This document shows positions 1 to 7,826 of a stretch of DNA of 64,000 nucleotides, in pieces (position 1 is the first letter of the stretch; each line of letters opens with the position of its first letter). The notes under the pieces were generated by a model. It was not told the DNA's origin, ran no database searches, and worked only from the letters and a program-made list of their open reading frames with translations. The translations under genes and the position numbers were made by a program. The stretch comes from Salinispora oceanensis (GTDB lineage: Bacteria > Actinomycetota > Actinomycetes > Mycobacteriales > Micromonosporaceae), in NCBI RefSeq assembly GCF_000383575.1, contig NZ_KB911579.1, positions 2,636,523-2,700,522 of the forward strand. Reading direction: 5' to 3'.

Positions 1-321
1 TACGACTGGACCGTGCCGCGTCGGATCGGCCGGGCGGTGCTGGACGACACCTTCGGTGACCTGGTCCGGGACGACGACGGTGGTTCGGCGGTCGAGCTGG
101 CCGCCCCGGATGGCGGGTCCCGGATCCGGGTCTGGGCGGACCGGCGGTTTGGCTGGTGGCAGGTCTTCACCGGGGACACCCGCTCCGGGTCGCGGCGTCG
201 CCGTTCGGTGGCGCTGGAGCCGATGACCTGCCCACCGGATGCGTTCCGCTCCGGCCGGGATCTGATTACGTTGCGGCCGGGCGACACCTGGCAGGGCGCC
301 TGGGGCATCCGGCCGGCGTAG
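1..321 (+). CDS. Aldose 1-epimerase (galactose mutarotase) family, C-terminal part
   Basis: Partial gene: the frame is open from base 1 and ends at TAG 319-321, so only about 106 C-terminal residues are visible. Aldose 1-epimerases interconvert the alpha and beta anomers of hexoses in the cytoplasm. The segment ALEPMTCPPDAF carries the Glu that serves as catalytic base in the family and the usual Cys-Pro-Pro-Asp-Ala-Phe context, and the ending with a compact WGI strand is typical of the beta-sandwich fold. The N-terminal half and its start lie outside the window. The nitroreductase gene begins 13 bases downstream and could be co-transcribed. Substrate cannot be read from this part. Confidence 0.82.
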   Translation, partial: YDWTVPRRIGRAVLDDTFGDLVRDDDGGSAVELAAPDGGSRIRVWADRRFGWWQVFTGDTRSGSRRRRSVALEPMTCPPDAFRSGRDLITLRPGDTWQGAWGIRPA

Positions 322-334
322 TCGAGGAGGTGCG

Positions 335-937
335 ATGGAGTTCGTTGAGGTGGTCCGGCGTCGTCGGATGGTCCGGAACTACGATCCGGATCGGCCGGTT
401 CCACCGGAGGTGGTGGACCGCCTGTTGGCGCACGCGATCCGGGCGCCGTCGGCGGGCTTTTCCCAGGGGTGGGGGTTCCTGGTGCTGGAGGCCGCCGAGG
501 ATCGGGATCGGTTCTGGGCGGCGACGACGCCGGGCACGGGCGGCCGGGAACGCTGGCTGGCCGGAATGCGCCGGGCCCCATTGATCATCGTGCCGCACGC
601 CAACCGTTCGGCGTACCTGGACCGGTACGCCGAGCCGGACAAGGGGTGGGCGGATCGGTCAACGGAGCGCTGGTCGATGCCCTACTGGTACATCGATACC
701 GGCTTCGCCGCGTTGTTGATGCTGCTTACCGCCGTTGACGAGGGGCTGGGCGGTTGCTTCTTCGGTATTCCGCCGCAGCGGCTGGCGGACTATCGGGCGG
801 CTTTTGGAGTGCCGCCGGAGTATGAGCCGGTTGGCGCGGTCACCATCGGCTACCGTGCGGTGGATCAACGATCGCCATCGCTTCGCCGCGGGCGCCGCCC
901 GGTGGATGAGGTGGTCCGACGTGGTAGGTGGAGTTAG
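335..937 (+). CDS. Nitroreductase family protein (FMN-dependent)
   Basis: A 200-residue protein of usual length for the nitroreductase family, which uses FMN and NAD(P)H to reduce nitro compounds, quinones or similar acceptors in the cytosol. The N terminus has the family pattern of a basic RRRMVRNYDP FMN-phosphate-binding stretch, then an HAIRAPSAG helix that packs on the flavin; a GLGGCFFGIP segment near residue 145 is the C-terminal flavin contact. ATG 335 is preceded by GAGGAGG at good spacing. It follows the epimerase fragment closely. No partner gene shows its true substrate; family call firm, reaction unknown. Confidence 0.87.
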   Translation: MEFVEVVRRRRMVRNYDPDRPVPPEVVDRLLAHAIRAPSAGFSQGWGFLVLEAAEDRDRFWAATTPGTGGRERWLAGMRRAPLIIVPHANRSAYLDRYAEPDKGWADRSTERWSMPYWYIDTGFAALLMLLTAVDEGLGGCFFGIPPQRLADYRAAFGVPPEYEPVGAVTIGYRAVDQRSPSLRRGRRPVDEVVRRGRWS

Positions 938-1122
938 TCCTGAAAGAAGCGGTTTGTCTGTTTGATAAAGCGATCTGTCAGGGCGAAACTGGCATAAAGC
1001 AGTAGAACATGGCGTGACTTGGCCGGTTACGCTGACACGGTCATTGGCGCCGCCGCTGGCGGCGTCGCACGCAGCGGTGCCGGGTCGGGCGCGGCCGGTC
1101 GCGGGGAGGGGAGCTTACCGTC

Positions 1123-1428
1123 GTGATCTTCAGAGCGGTCCGGGATGGGCGTCCATACCCCGAGCACAGCCTGACGCTCAAGCAGTGGGCCGAGATCCCG
1201 CCGCGTCCGCTGCGACTGGATCAGTTGATCACCACGAAGCGCGAGTTGGCGCTGGACAAACTCCTCGCCGAGGATTCGACCTTCTACGGCGACCTGTTTC
1301 CGCACGTGGTGCAGTGGAACGGCGGGCTCTACCTGGAGGACGGGCTACATCGGGCGCTGCGCGCCGCGCTGCAGCAGCGCAACCAGATCCATGCCCGGGT
1401 ATTCGCCTTTCCCGCGGCGGTCGACTGA
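1123..1428 (+). CDS. Small conserved actinobacterial protein, ParB-like/VapB-annotated family
   Basis: A 101-residue protein from GTG 1123, preceded by GGGGAGGGGAG about 7 bases upstream. The central part (LDQLITTKREL, then LAEDSTFYGDL and YLEDGLHRALRAALQQR) is a signature I recognise from a widespread actinobacterial single-domain family; the DGLHRA stretch resembles the DGxHR motif of ParB/sulfiredoxin-like nucleases. Public annotation often labels this family a VapB antitoxin, but no PIN-domain toxin is adjacent, so a toxin-antitoxin role is not supported here. It stands alone between the nitroreductase and the acyl-CoA dehydrogenase. Function unknown. Confidence 0.75.
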   Translation: MIFRAVRDGRPYPEHSLTLKQWAEIPPRPLRLDQLITTKRELALDKLLAEDSTFYGDLFPHVVQWNGGLYLEDGLHRALRAALQQRNQIHARVFAFPAAVD

Positions 1429-1462
1429 GTAGCACGGGGTGAATCTTCGTTAAGGTGTCCCC

Positions 1463-2623
1463 ATGAGCCCTCTCGATCTGCTGGATGTCGATTCGTCGCT
1501 GAGCGCCGAGGAGCGGCAGATTCGCACCGTCGTCCGCCGGTTGGTGGACGAGCAGGTGCGGCCCCATGTCGCCGGCTGGTATGAGGAGGGCCGCGTGCCC
1601 GCCCGGGAGCTGGCCCGGGAGTTCGGCAAGCTGGGCCTGCTCGGCATGCACCTGACCGGGTACGGCTGTGCCGGCTCCTCGGCCGTCGCCTACGGCCTGG
1701 CGTGCCTGGAGCTGGAGGCGGGTGACTCGGGTATCCGCTCCCTGGTCTCGGTGCAGGGGGCGCTGGCGATGTACGCCATCTGGCGCTACGGCAGCGCGGA
1801 GCAGAAGCAGCGTTGGCTGCCCGCGATGGCTGCCGGGGAGACGATCGGCTGTTTCGCGCTGACCGAGCCGGACCACGGTTCCGACCCGGCGTCCATGACC
1901 ACTCGGGCCCGCCGCGACGGCGACGACTGGGTGCTACACGGCACCAAGATGTGGATCACCAATGCGGTGATCGCGGACGTCGCGGTGATCTGGGCCCGTA
2001 CCGACGAGGGGATCCGCGGCTTCGCCGTACCGACCAGGACGCCCGGAGTGACGGTGCGCGAGATACGGCGCAAAATGTCGCTGCGGGCGTCGGTGACCGG
2101 GGAGATCTCCCTTGATGAGGTGCGGCTGCCGGCAACGGCCCGACTGCCCGAGGCCGCCGGGCTGAAGGCGCCGCTGGGCTGCCTCACCGAGGCGCGGCTG
2201 GGGATCGTCTGGGGAGCGCTCGGCGCGGCCCGGGACTGCCTGGAGACAGCGCTGGCGTACGCGAGCAGCCGCACCCAGTTTGGTCGCCCCCTCGCCGCGT
2301 TCCAGCTAACCCAGGCGAAGCTCGCCGACATGGCGGTGGAGTGGAGCAAGGGCTACCTGCTGGCGTTGCAGCTCGGTCGGCTCGCGGACGCCGACCGGCT
2401 CCGCCCCGACCAGGTCAGCGTGGGCAAGCTCAACAACGTTCGGGAGGCGCTGGCGATCGCCCGGCAGTGCCGCACGATTCTGGGGGCCAACGGCGTCTCC
2501 GGTGAGTACCCGGTGCTGCGGCACGCCAACAACCTGGAGAGCGTGCTCACCTACGAGGGCACCTCGGAGATTCACCAGCTCGTCATCGGGCAGCGGCTGA
2601 CAGGCATGTCCGCTTTCGCCTGA
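1463..2623 (+). CDS. Acyl-CoA dehydrogenase family protein (glutaryl-CoA dehydrogenase-like)
   Basis: A 386-residue flavoprotein of standard acyl-CoA dehydrogenase length, oxidising an acyl-CoA at the alpha-beta position and passing electrons to ETF. Visible are the FAD/substrate signature ALTEPDHGSDPASM, the KMWITNA strand, the RTQFGRPLAAFQ helix and the catalytic-Glu segment TYEGTSEIHQLVIGQ near the C terminus. The EPDHGSDP plus YEGT combination is closest to the glutaryl-CoA dehydrogenase branch, but the substrate is inferred only. ATG 1463 follows a weak ribosome site. No beta-oxidation partners are adjacent. Its stop codon lies inside the first unit of a 34-bp tandem duplication. Confidence 0.88.
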   Translation: MSPLDLLDVDSSLSAEERQIRTVVRRLVDEQVRPHVAGWYEEGRVPARELAREFGKLGLLGMHLTGYGCAGSSAVAYGLACLELEAGDSGIRSLVSVQGALAMYAIWRYGSAEQKQRWLPAMAAGETIGCFALTEPDHGSDPASMTTRARRDGDDWVLHGTKMWITNAVIADVAVIWARTDEGIRGFAVPTRTPGVTVREIRRKMSLRASVTGEISLDEVRLPATARLPEAAGLKAPLGCLTEARLGIVWGALGAARDCLETALAYASSRTQFGRPLAAFQLTQAKLADMAVEWSKGYLLALQLGRLADADRLRPDQVSVGKLNNVREALAIARQCRTILGANGVSGEYPVLRHANNLESVLTYEGTSEIHQLVIGQRLTGMSAFA

Positions 2624-2674
2624 CCGCTCCCGATGTGTGCTGTCCGCTTTCGCCTGACCGCTCCCGGTGCGTGC
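2607..2674 (+). repeat. 34-bp tandem duplication spanning the stop codon of the acyl-CoA dehydrogenase gene
   Basis: Bases 2607-2640 and 2641-2674 are the same 34-base unit (beginning TGTCCGCTTTCGCCTGACCG) with two mismatches. The first unit holds the final codons and the TGA stop of the upstream gene, so the second unit is a non-coding echo of the gene end, just downstream of the stop. The reading is directly visible; a slippage or unequal-exchange origin is inference. Confidence 0.9.
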
Positions 2675-2821
2675 TGCGGCATCGGGTGGGTTTCAGGGTC
2701 GGGGCGGGTAGGCTGGCCGGCTGGCCCGACAGTTTCCGGGCACCCGGGAAGGCCTGCCGTGATGGCGGTCACCTCGGGCCGGTGACCCGCGTGGTGGGTA
2801 GGACGGCGAGGAAGTGCAGTC

Positions 2822-4219
2822 ATGATCAGCATTTTCGATCTCTTCAGTGTCGGTATCGGGCCGTCCAGCTCGCACACCGTCGGGCCGATGCGGGCCGCCC
2901 GGACGTTCGTCGCTGGACTCAAGGCAGATGGGCTGCTCAGCGAGACGGTACGGGTTCGCGCCGAGCTGTTCGGCTCGTTGGGAGCGACCGGTCGCGGCCA
3001 CGGCAGTGATCGGGCGGTCCTGCTCGGGCTCGCCGGTGCGGAGCCGGAGACGGTCGACACCGACGCCGTCGAGGGTTGGATCGACCGGATCCGTGCCGAG
3101 CAGCGGATCTCGCTGCTCGCCGCACACGAGATTGACTTCGACTCGGCTCGGGACCTCGTGCTGCACCGCCGCCGGTCGTTGCCGTACCACCCGAACGGGA
3201 TGACCTTCGCCGCCTACGACTCGGCTGGTGCCGAGCTTCGGGCCCGTACCTATTACTCGGTCGGGGGTGGTTTTGTCTTGGACGAGGCGGCGGCGGGGGC
3301 GGACCGGATCAGCTCGGACACCACCCCGGTGCGCTACCCCTTCTCGACCGGTGCGCAGCTGCTGACCGTGACCCGGGAGACCGGGCTGTCGATCAGCGAG
3401 GTGATGCTCGCCAACGAGCTGTCCTGGCGCAGCGAGCGGGAGGTGCGCACCGGCCTGCTGGAGATCTGGCGGGTGATGCGGGAGTGCGTGGCGCGGGGCT
3501 GTGAACGCGACGGTGTTCTCCCCGGCCGGTTGCGGGTCCGGCGACGGGCCGCCGAGCTGTACCGCGGCCTGATGCTGGACGCGGACCCGATGCGGTCGAC
3601 GGCGGGCCGGGGGGCGGTGGATCCGCTGCGCGCGATGGACTGGGTGACCCTCTTCGCCCTCGCGGTCAACGAGGAGAACGCCGGCGGTGGCCGGGTGGTG
3701 ACCGCACCGACCAACGGTGCGGCCGGCATCATTCCGGCGGTCCTGCACTACTACGACCGGTTCGGGCCGGGCGCCACCGCGGATGGTGTGGTGCGGTTTC
3801 TGCTCGCGGCCGGCGCCATCGGTGTGCTCTTCAAGGAGAACGCCTCCATCTCCGGCGCCGAGGTGGGTTGCCAGGGCGAGGTGGGTTCGGCCTGCTCGAT
3901 GGCGGCGGCCGGGCTGGCCGAGGCGCTGGGGGGCAGCCCGGAGCAGGTGGAGAACGCCGCCGAGATCGGCATGGAACACAACCTGGGGCTGACCTGTGAT
4001 CCGGTCGGCGGCCTCGTGCAGATCCCCTGCATCGAACGGAACGCGGTGGCTAGCATCAAGGCGATCACGGCTGCCCGGCTCGCGTTGCGGGGCGACGGCG
4101 TGCACCACGTCTCGCTCGACAAGGTCATCAAGACGATGCGGGAGACCGGAGCGGACATGAAGGTCAAATACAAGGAAACGGCACGGGGCGGCCTCGCCGT
4201 CAACGTGATCGAGTGCTAA
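2822..4219 (+). CDS. sdaA: L-serine ammonia-lyase (single-chain, iron-sulfur)
   Basis: A 465-residue enzyme, usual length for single-polypeptide SdaA, which converts L-serine to pyruvate and ammonia using an oxygen-sensitive [4Fe-4S] cluster. The N-terminal beta domain opens with [20 protein letters not shown], the family's diagnostic start. The C-terminal alpha domain has [10 protein letters not shown], the Cys350/Cys358 region ([10 protein letters not shown]), Cys392 in LTCDPVGG and Cys403 in IPCIERN, consistent with the conserved cluster ligands. ATG 2822 is the only start giving the complete N terminus; GAGGAAG lies upstream. The surface-polymer operon follows after about 55 bases but is not obviously related in function. 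Confidence 0.95.
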   Translation: MISIFDLFSVGIGPSSSHTVGPMRAARTFVAGLKADGLLSETVRVRAELFGSLGATGRGHGSDRAVLLGLAGAEPETVDTDAVEGWIDRIRAEQRISLLAAHEIDFDSARDLVLHRRRSLPYHPNGMTFAAYDSAGAELRARTYYSVGGGFVLDEAAAGADRISSDTTPVRYPFSTGAQLLTVTRETGLSISEVMLANELSWRSEREVRTGLLEIWRVMRECVARGCERDGVLPGRLRVRRRAAELYRGLMLDADPMRSTAGRGAVDPLRAMDWVTLFALAVNEENAGGGRVVTAPTNGAAGIIPAVLHYYDRFGPGATADGVVRFLLAAGAIGVLFKENASISGAEVGCQGEVGSACSMAAAGLAEALGGSPEQVENAAEIGMEHNLGLTCDPVGGLVQIPCIERNAVASIKAITAARLALRGDGVHHVSLDKVIKTMRETGADMKVKYKETARGGLAVNVIEC

Positions 4220-4274
4220 GTGCCACCGGCCCGCCGGCGGGGGGTGTGGCGCGGACCGGGCAGGAGGCGACGCG

Positions 4275-5102
4275 GTGGCCGCTGGCGTCGGGACGCTCTG
4301 GTCGAATCGCGGCGCGCTGCGCATCCTCGTCCGGCGGGACCTCGCGGTCAAGTACCAGCAGTCCGTGTTGGGCTATCTCTGGTCCCTGATCGAACCGTTG
4401 GGCTTCGGCGCCATCTACTGGTTCGTCTTCGGTGTGCTGTACGAGCGGGACACCGATCGGTATCTGGGTGAGGCGGCAGACTCGTACCCGCTGTTCCTGT
4501 TCACCGGAATCTTCGCCTGGATGTGGGCCAGCTCCGCGCTGGGCGAGGCGACCAACGCGCTGACCGGCCAGGCCAGGTTGATCACCACGATGAACCTTCC
4601 CCGCCAGTTCTTCCCGATCGGGCGGGTCGCCGGGCGGGTCGCCGAGTACCTGGCCGGCCTGCCCCTCCTGGTGGCGGCCGCGGCGGCGTACGCGGTGGCG
4701 GGGCGGATCCACCCGGGCTGGTCGGTGCTCGCCCTCCCGCTGGCCATCAGCCTCCAGGGCGTTCTGCTGGTCGGCCTGGCGCTGCTGCTCTCCGCGGCCA
4801 ACGTGCTGATGCGCGATGTCGAGCGGGTCATGCGGTTGGTCGTCCGGGTGCTCTTCTACGCCACGCCGATCATCTACCCCTTCGGCCTGGTTCGGGACTC
4901 GCGCCTGCCCGACTGGCTCAAGGCCGGGTACGAGCTGAACCCCCTGGTCGGGATCTTTCAACTACACCATGCGGTCTGGTACCCCGACGAGTTCCCCGAC
5001 GCCCGGCTACTCGGCACCACGATCGCCGGCTGTCTGCTGGTACTCGTTGTCGGTTGGTGGACGTTCCACCGCCTCGAACCGGCGGTCCTCAAGGAGCTGT
5101 GA
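4275..5102 (+). CDS. ABC-2 type permease for cell-surface polymer export (TagG/Wzm-like)
   Basis: A 275-residue inner-membrane permease with six predicted hydrophobic segments, matching polysaccharide/teichoic-acid exporters. The N terminus RRDLAVKYQQSVLGYLWSLI is the amphipathic interface-helix signature of this family, and the C-terminal part has YATPIIYP followed by NPLVGIFQLHHAVWY, a highly typical pair for TagG/Wzm/RfbD permeases. GTG 4275 is preceded by AGGAGG (4262-4267). Its ATPase starts two bases after its stop, and glycosyl/phosphoalcohol transferases follow, so it probably flips a lipid-linked glycan or teichoic-type polymer to the outer face of the membrane. Confidence 0.93.
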   Translation: MAAGVGTLWSNRGALRILVRRDLAVKYQQSVLGYLWSLIEPLGFGAIYWFVFGVLYERDTDRYLGEAADSYPLFLFTGIFAWMWASSALGEATNALTGQARLITTMNLPRQFFPIGRVAGRVAEYLAGLPLLVAAAAAYAVAGRIHPGWSVLALPLAISLQGVLLVGLALLLSAANVLMRDVERVMRLVVRVLFYATPIIYPFGLVRDSRLPDWLKAGYELNPLVGIFQLHHAVWYPDEFPDARLLGTTIAGCLLVLVVGWWTFHRLEPAVLKEL

Positions 5103-5103
5103 G

Positions 5104-5853
5104 ATGGCCGATCCGATCATTGAAGCGGCGGGGCTCGGCATCCGGTTCGTCCGGAACCGCCGCCGGCAACTGCGGCTGCGGGACCTCGCCCTGCACCGGG
5201 GGCGTCGCGGCGGTCGCGCCGACGGGCGGTTCTGGCCGCTACGGGATCTCTCCTTCTCGATCGCGGCCGGCGAGACGGTCGGCGTGATCGGCCGCAACGG
5301 CACCGGCAAGAGCACCCTGCTGCGGCTCGTCGCCGGCGTGCTGATCCCCGACGAGGGTTGGATCACCGTGCGCGGCGCGGTCGCCCCGCTGCTGGAGCTC
5401 TCCGCCGGCTTCTCCGCCGACCTGACCGGCCGGGAGAACCTTTACCTGGTGGGCGGCCTACACGGTCTCTCGCCGAGCTACCTGCGTCGCCGAGTGGACG
5501 AGATCGTGTCGTTCGCGGGCAGGCAGGTGGAGCAGGCCCTCGACACGTCGGTGCGGCACTATTCGTCCGGCATGAAGGTCCGGCTCGGATTTGCGATCAT
5601 CTCGCACCTGCCGCACCCCGTCCTGCTGATGGACGAGGTTACGGCGGTTGGGGACGCCGAATTCCGCCAGCGGTGCTATGCGACGATCGATCGTCTGCTC
5701 GGAGAGGGGCGCACTCTGGTGCTGGTATCACATAACGAACAGGACCTGACCCGGTTCTGCCGGCGCGGCTTCTACCTCGACGCCGGTCGAATGATGGTGG
5801 ACGGGACGATGGCCGAGGCGCTGGCCGCGTACCACGGGGCGGTGGCCCGGTGA
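5104..5853 (+). CDS. ABC transporter ATP-binding protein for polymer export (TagH/Wzt-like)
   Basis: A 249-residue ATPase partner of the preceding permease. Walker A is GRNGTGKST, followed by the long VRGAVAPLLELSAGFSADLT segment region typical of polysaccharide-export ATPases (a conserved loop after the first strand), the signature YSSGMKVRLGF in place of LSGGQ, Walker B VLLMDEV and a switch His in LVSHNEQDL. Start chosen at ATG 5104 because it follows the permease stop directly and matches the family N terminus; an upstream in-frame extension would run deep into the permease gene. There is no C-terminal Wzt carbohydrate-binding domain. Overlaps the next gene by 4 bases. Confidence 0.92.
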   Translation: MADPIIEAAGLGIRFVRNRRRQLRLRDLALHRGRRGGRADGRFWPLRDLSFSIAAGETVGVIGRNGTGKSTLLRLVAGVLIPDEGWITVRGAVAPLLELSAGFSADLTGRENLYLVGGLHGLSPSYLRRRVDEIVSFAGRQVEQALDTSVRHYSSGMKVRLGFAIISHLPHPVLLMDEVTAVGDAEFRQRCYATIDRLLGEGRTLVLVSHNEQDLTRFCRRGFYLDAGRMMVDGTMAEALAAYHGAVAR

Positions 5854-7817
5854 CGCTCGCGCTCGTGTTGACCGCCGACGGATCAGCGGACCTCGCCGAC
5901 CGCCTGGCTGGACAGTGTCGCCACGCGGGGATCGACGAGGTGCGGCTGGTCAGTGACCTCGCCGCCTTGGCTGACCTGGCGGAGTCGGCCACCGGTCCGG
6001 TCCTCGTCACCGGCGCTGATCTGGTCGCGCACACGGCCGTCCTGCGGCACCTGGTCACCAGCCCGGCTGAGCCGACGGTGGCGCTGGTACTCGCGGGTCC
6101 GCCGGTGCCCGGTCGGACGGTGGTTCGCGAGGATCGGGGACAGGTGGTCGCCGCTGGCCCCCCGGCGGCACTGGACGGCGAGGCCACCGGTGTCTTCGGC
6201 GGTGCGCTACGGGTCGATCCGGCCAACCTGCCGGTCCTGGTCGCCGCCGCGCGTGCGCTCGCCGCTGAGGTCGTACCGGTGGGAGCCGCCGCGGCCCATG
6301 GTGTCGTGGACGACGAGCCCGCCGTGGACCGGCTCTTCGCTGACCTGGTGGCCCGCGACGCGGTGACCTTCGCCCACCGGGTACGGCTACTCGTCGCGCG
6401 TCGGATCGCGGCCGCCGACGACCGGGCCGCGGCCGAGGCGGCCGTCGCCGCCGTTGACCCGGACCGGGCCGAGTTGCGGCTGTCGGTGAAGGAGCGAGAT
6501 GACTTCTTCACCACTTTCTTCGTCAGTACCTGGTCGCCGTACGTGACGAAGGCGGCGGCCCAGCTCCGGCTCAGCCCCACCACGGTCACGATGATCTCGG
6601 TGGCGTTCGCGGTGGTGGCCGCGCTGCTGTTCGGCGCCGGGGGGCGGCCCGCCTTGGTCGCTGGCGCGGTGCTGCTCTACCTGGGTTTCGTGCTGGACTG
6701 CGTGGATGGGCAGCTCGCCCGCTACACCCGTACGTTCAGCGCCTGGGGCGGGTGGCTCGACACCATGGCCGACCGGGCCAAGGAGTTCATCGTCTACGCC
6801 GGGCTTGGCTACGGCGCCACCCAGGCCGGATTCCGCCACGGGTGGGCCCTGGCGATCGCCGCGATGGCCGTGCAGACCGTCCGCCACATGAGTGACACCT
6901 GGTATGGCGCGATGCACGACGAGGCAGCCCGCCGGCCGCGGGTGACCCCGGGGGGTGGGTTCGGTGACCGGCTCAGTGCCGCCTCGAACCGGGTGCAGGC
7001 CGATGTCGGTTCGGTGACCTACTGGCTGAAGCGGACGGTGGTCTTCCCAATCGGTGAGCGTTGGGCGTTGATCGCCCTGGCGGCAGCCTTGTTCGACCAG
7101 CGGGTCGCCCTGTTCGCGGTGCTGACCGGGATGGTGCTGGCGCTCGGTTACACCGCGGCACTGCGGCTGCTGCGGGCCCGCTCGATGCGGGTCGGAGTGT
7201 TGAACACGGTGGACACCTCCCTGCATCGGGACGACGGCCCATTGGCCCGCGCCCTGCCGACGCCGCGCTGGCCGGGCCCGCTGGGGCTGGCGGTGTCGGC
7301 GGTGCTGGTGCCGGCGGTGCTGCTCGGGCTCGCACTCCTCGGCTCGGATTCCCTCCCGCGGTGGACGGCGTTGGTCGGGCTCGGTGGGCTGCTGCTGGCT
7401 GCCGCGGGGGCGCGGGCCGGTCACGGCGGGGCGCTGGACTGGCTGGTGCCGGCGGCGCTACGCGCGGCGGAATATCTCTTCGCGATCGCGGTCGGCGTGC
7501 TCGGGGGTGTCCCCGCCTGGTTGGTCTTTGGGTACGTCTTCGTGCTGACCCTGCACCACTACGACCTGACCGCGCGGCTGGAGAAGCGGAAGCTGGCCCC
7601 GCCGCTGCACGAAGCCACGCTGGGCTGGGAAGGGCGGTCAGCGGTGCTGACGCTCTCCGCGATTACCGGAATTGCTGCTATTGGCATGGCTACACTCGGT
7701 ATATACCTTTTAGTGGTCTTCGTGGGGAGCGTGGCCCTCGCCTGGGTGATTCGGCCTGCCCGCGCCGTAGGGGCGGCGGGATCGACAGGTGCTGTTGGCG
7801 GTCGCCCACCGGGTTAG
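5850..7817 (+). CDS. CDP-alcohol phosphatidyltransferase with degenerate nucleotidyltransferase-like N-terminal domain (DUF5941-type)
   Basis: A 655-residue integral membrane enzyme. Residues about 1-165 look like a weakened NTP-transferase fold (repeated ALVL strands, no clear signature). From about residue 200 a membrane domain begins; near residues 283-308 it has the full CDP-alcohol phosphotransferase motif, DCVDGQLAR, eight spacer residues, then G, D and D in GGWLDTMAD, the metal-binding aspartates. Further hydrophobic helices fill the C-terminal half. The arrangement recalls archaeal IPCT/DIPPS fusions. Placed between an export ATPase (4-base overlap) and a CDP-glycerol-type transferase, it probably transfers a phospho-alcohol in teichoic-type polymer or phosphoglycolipid synthesis; exact substrate unknown. 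Confidence 0.85.
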   Translation: MTLALVLTADGSADLADRLAGQCRHAGIDEVRLVSDLAALADLAESATGPVLVTGADLVAHTAVLRHLVTSPAEPTVALVLAGPPVPGRTVVREDRGQVVAAGPPAALDGEATGVFGGALRVDPANLPVLVAAARALAAEVVPVGAAAAHGVVDDEPAVDRLFADLVARDAVTFAHRVRLLVARRIAAADDRAAAEAAVAAVDPDRAELRLSVKERDDFFTTFFVSTWSPYVTKAAAQLRLSPTTVTMISVAFAVVAALLFGAGGRPALVAGAVLLYLGFVLDCVDGQLARYTRTFSAWGGWLDTMADRAKEFIVYAGLGYGATQAGFRHGWALAIAAMAVQTVRHMSDTWYGAMHDEAARRPRVTPGGGFGDRLSAASNRVQADVGSVTYWLKRTVVFPIGERWALIALAAALFDQRVALFAVLTGMVLALGYTAALRLLRARSMRVGVLNTVDTSLHRDDGPLARALPTPRWPGPLGLAVSAVLVPAVLLGLALLGSDSLPRWTALVGLGGLLLAAAGARAGHGGALDWLVPAALRAAEYLFAIAVGVLGGVPAWLVFGYVFVLTLHHYDLTARLEKRKLAPPLHEATLGWEGRSAVLTLSAITGIAAIGMATLGIYLLVVFVGSVALAWVIRPARAVGAAGSTGAVGGRPPG

Positions 7818-7826
7818 GGGGGCCGG

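Noticed and set aside
1123..1428. VapB antitoxin label
   Set aside because: No PIN-domain toxin is adjacent and the motifs are ParB-like; kept as a protein of unknown function.
2693..4351. 552-codon open frame on the minus strand
   Set aside because: It lies antisense across the clearly coding sdaA gene, has Pro/Arg-rich, motif-free translation and is explained by GC-rich codon bias.
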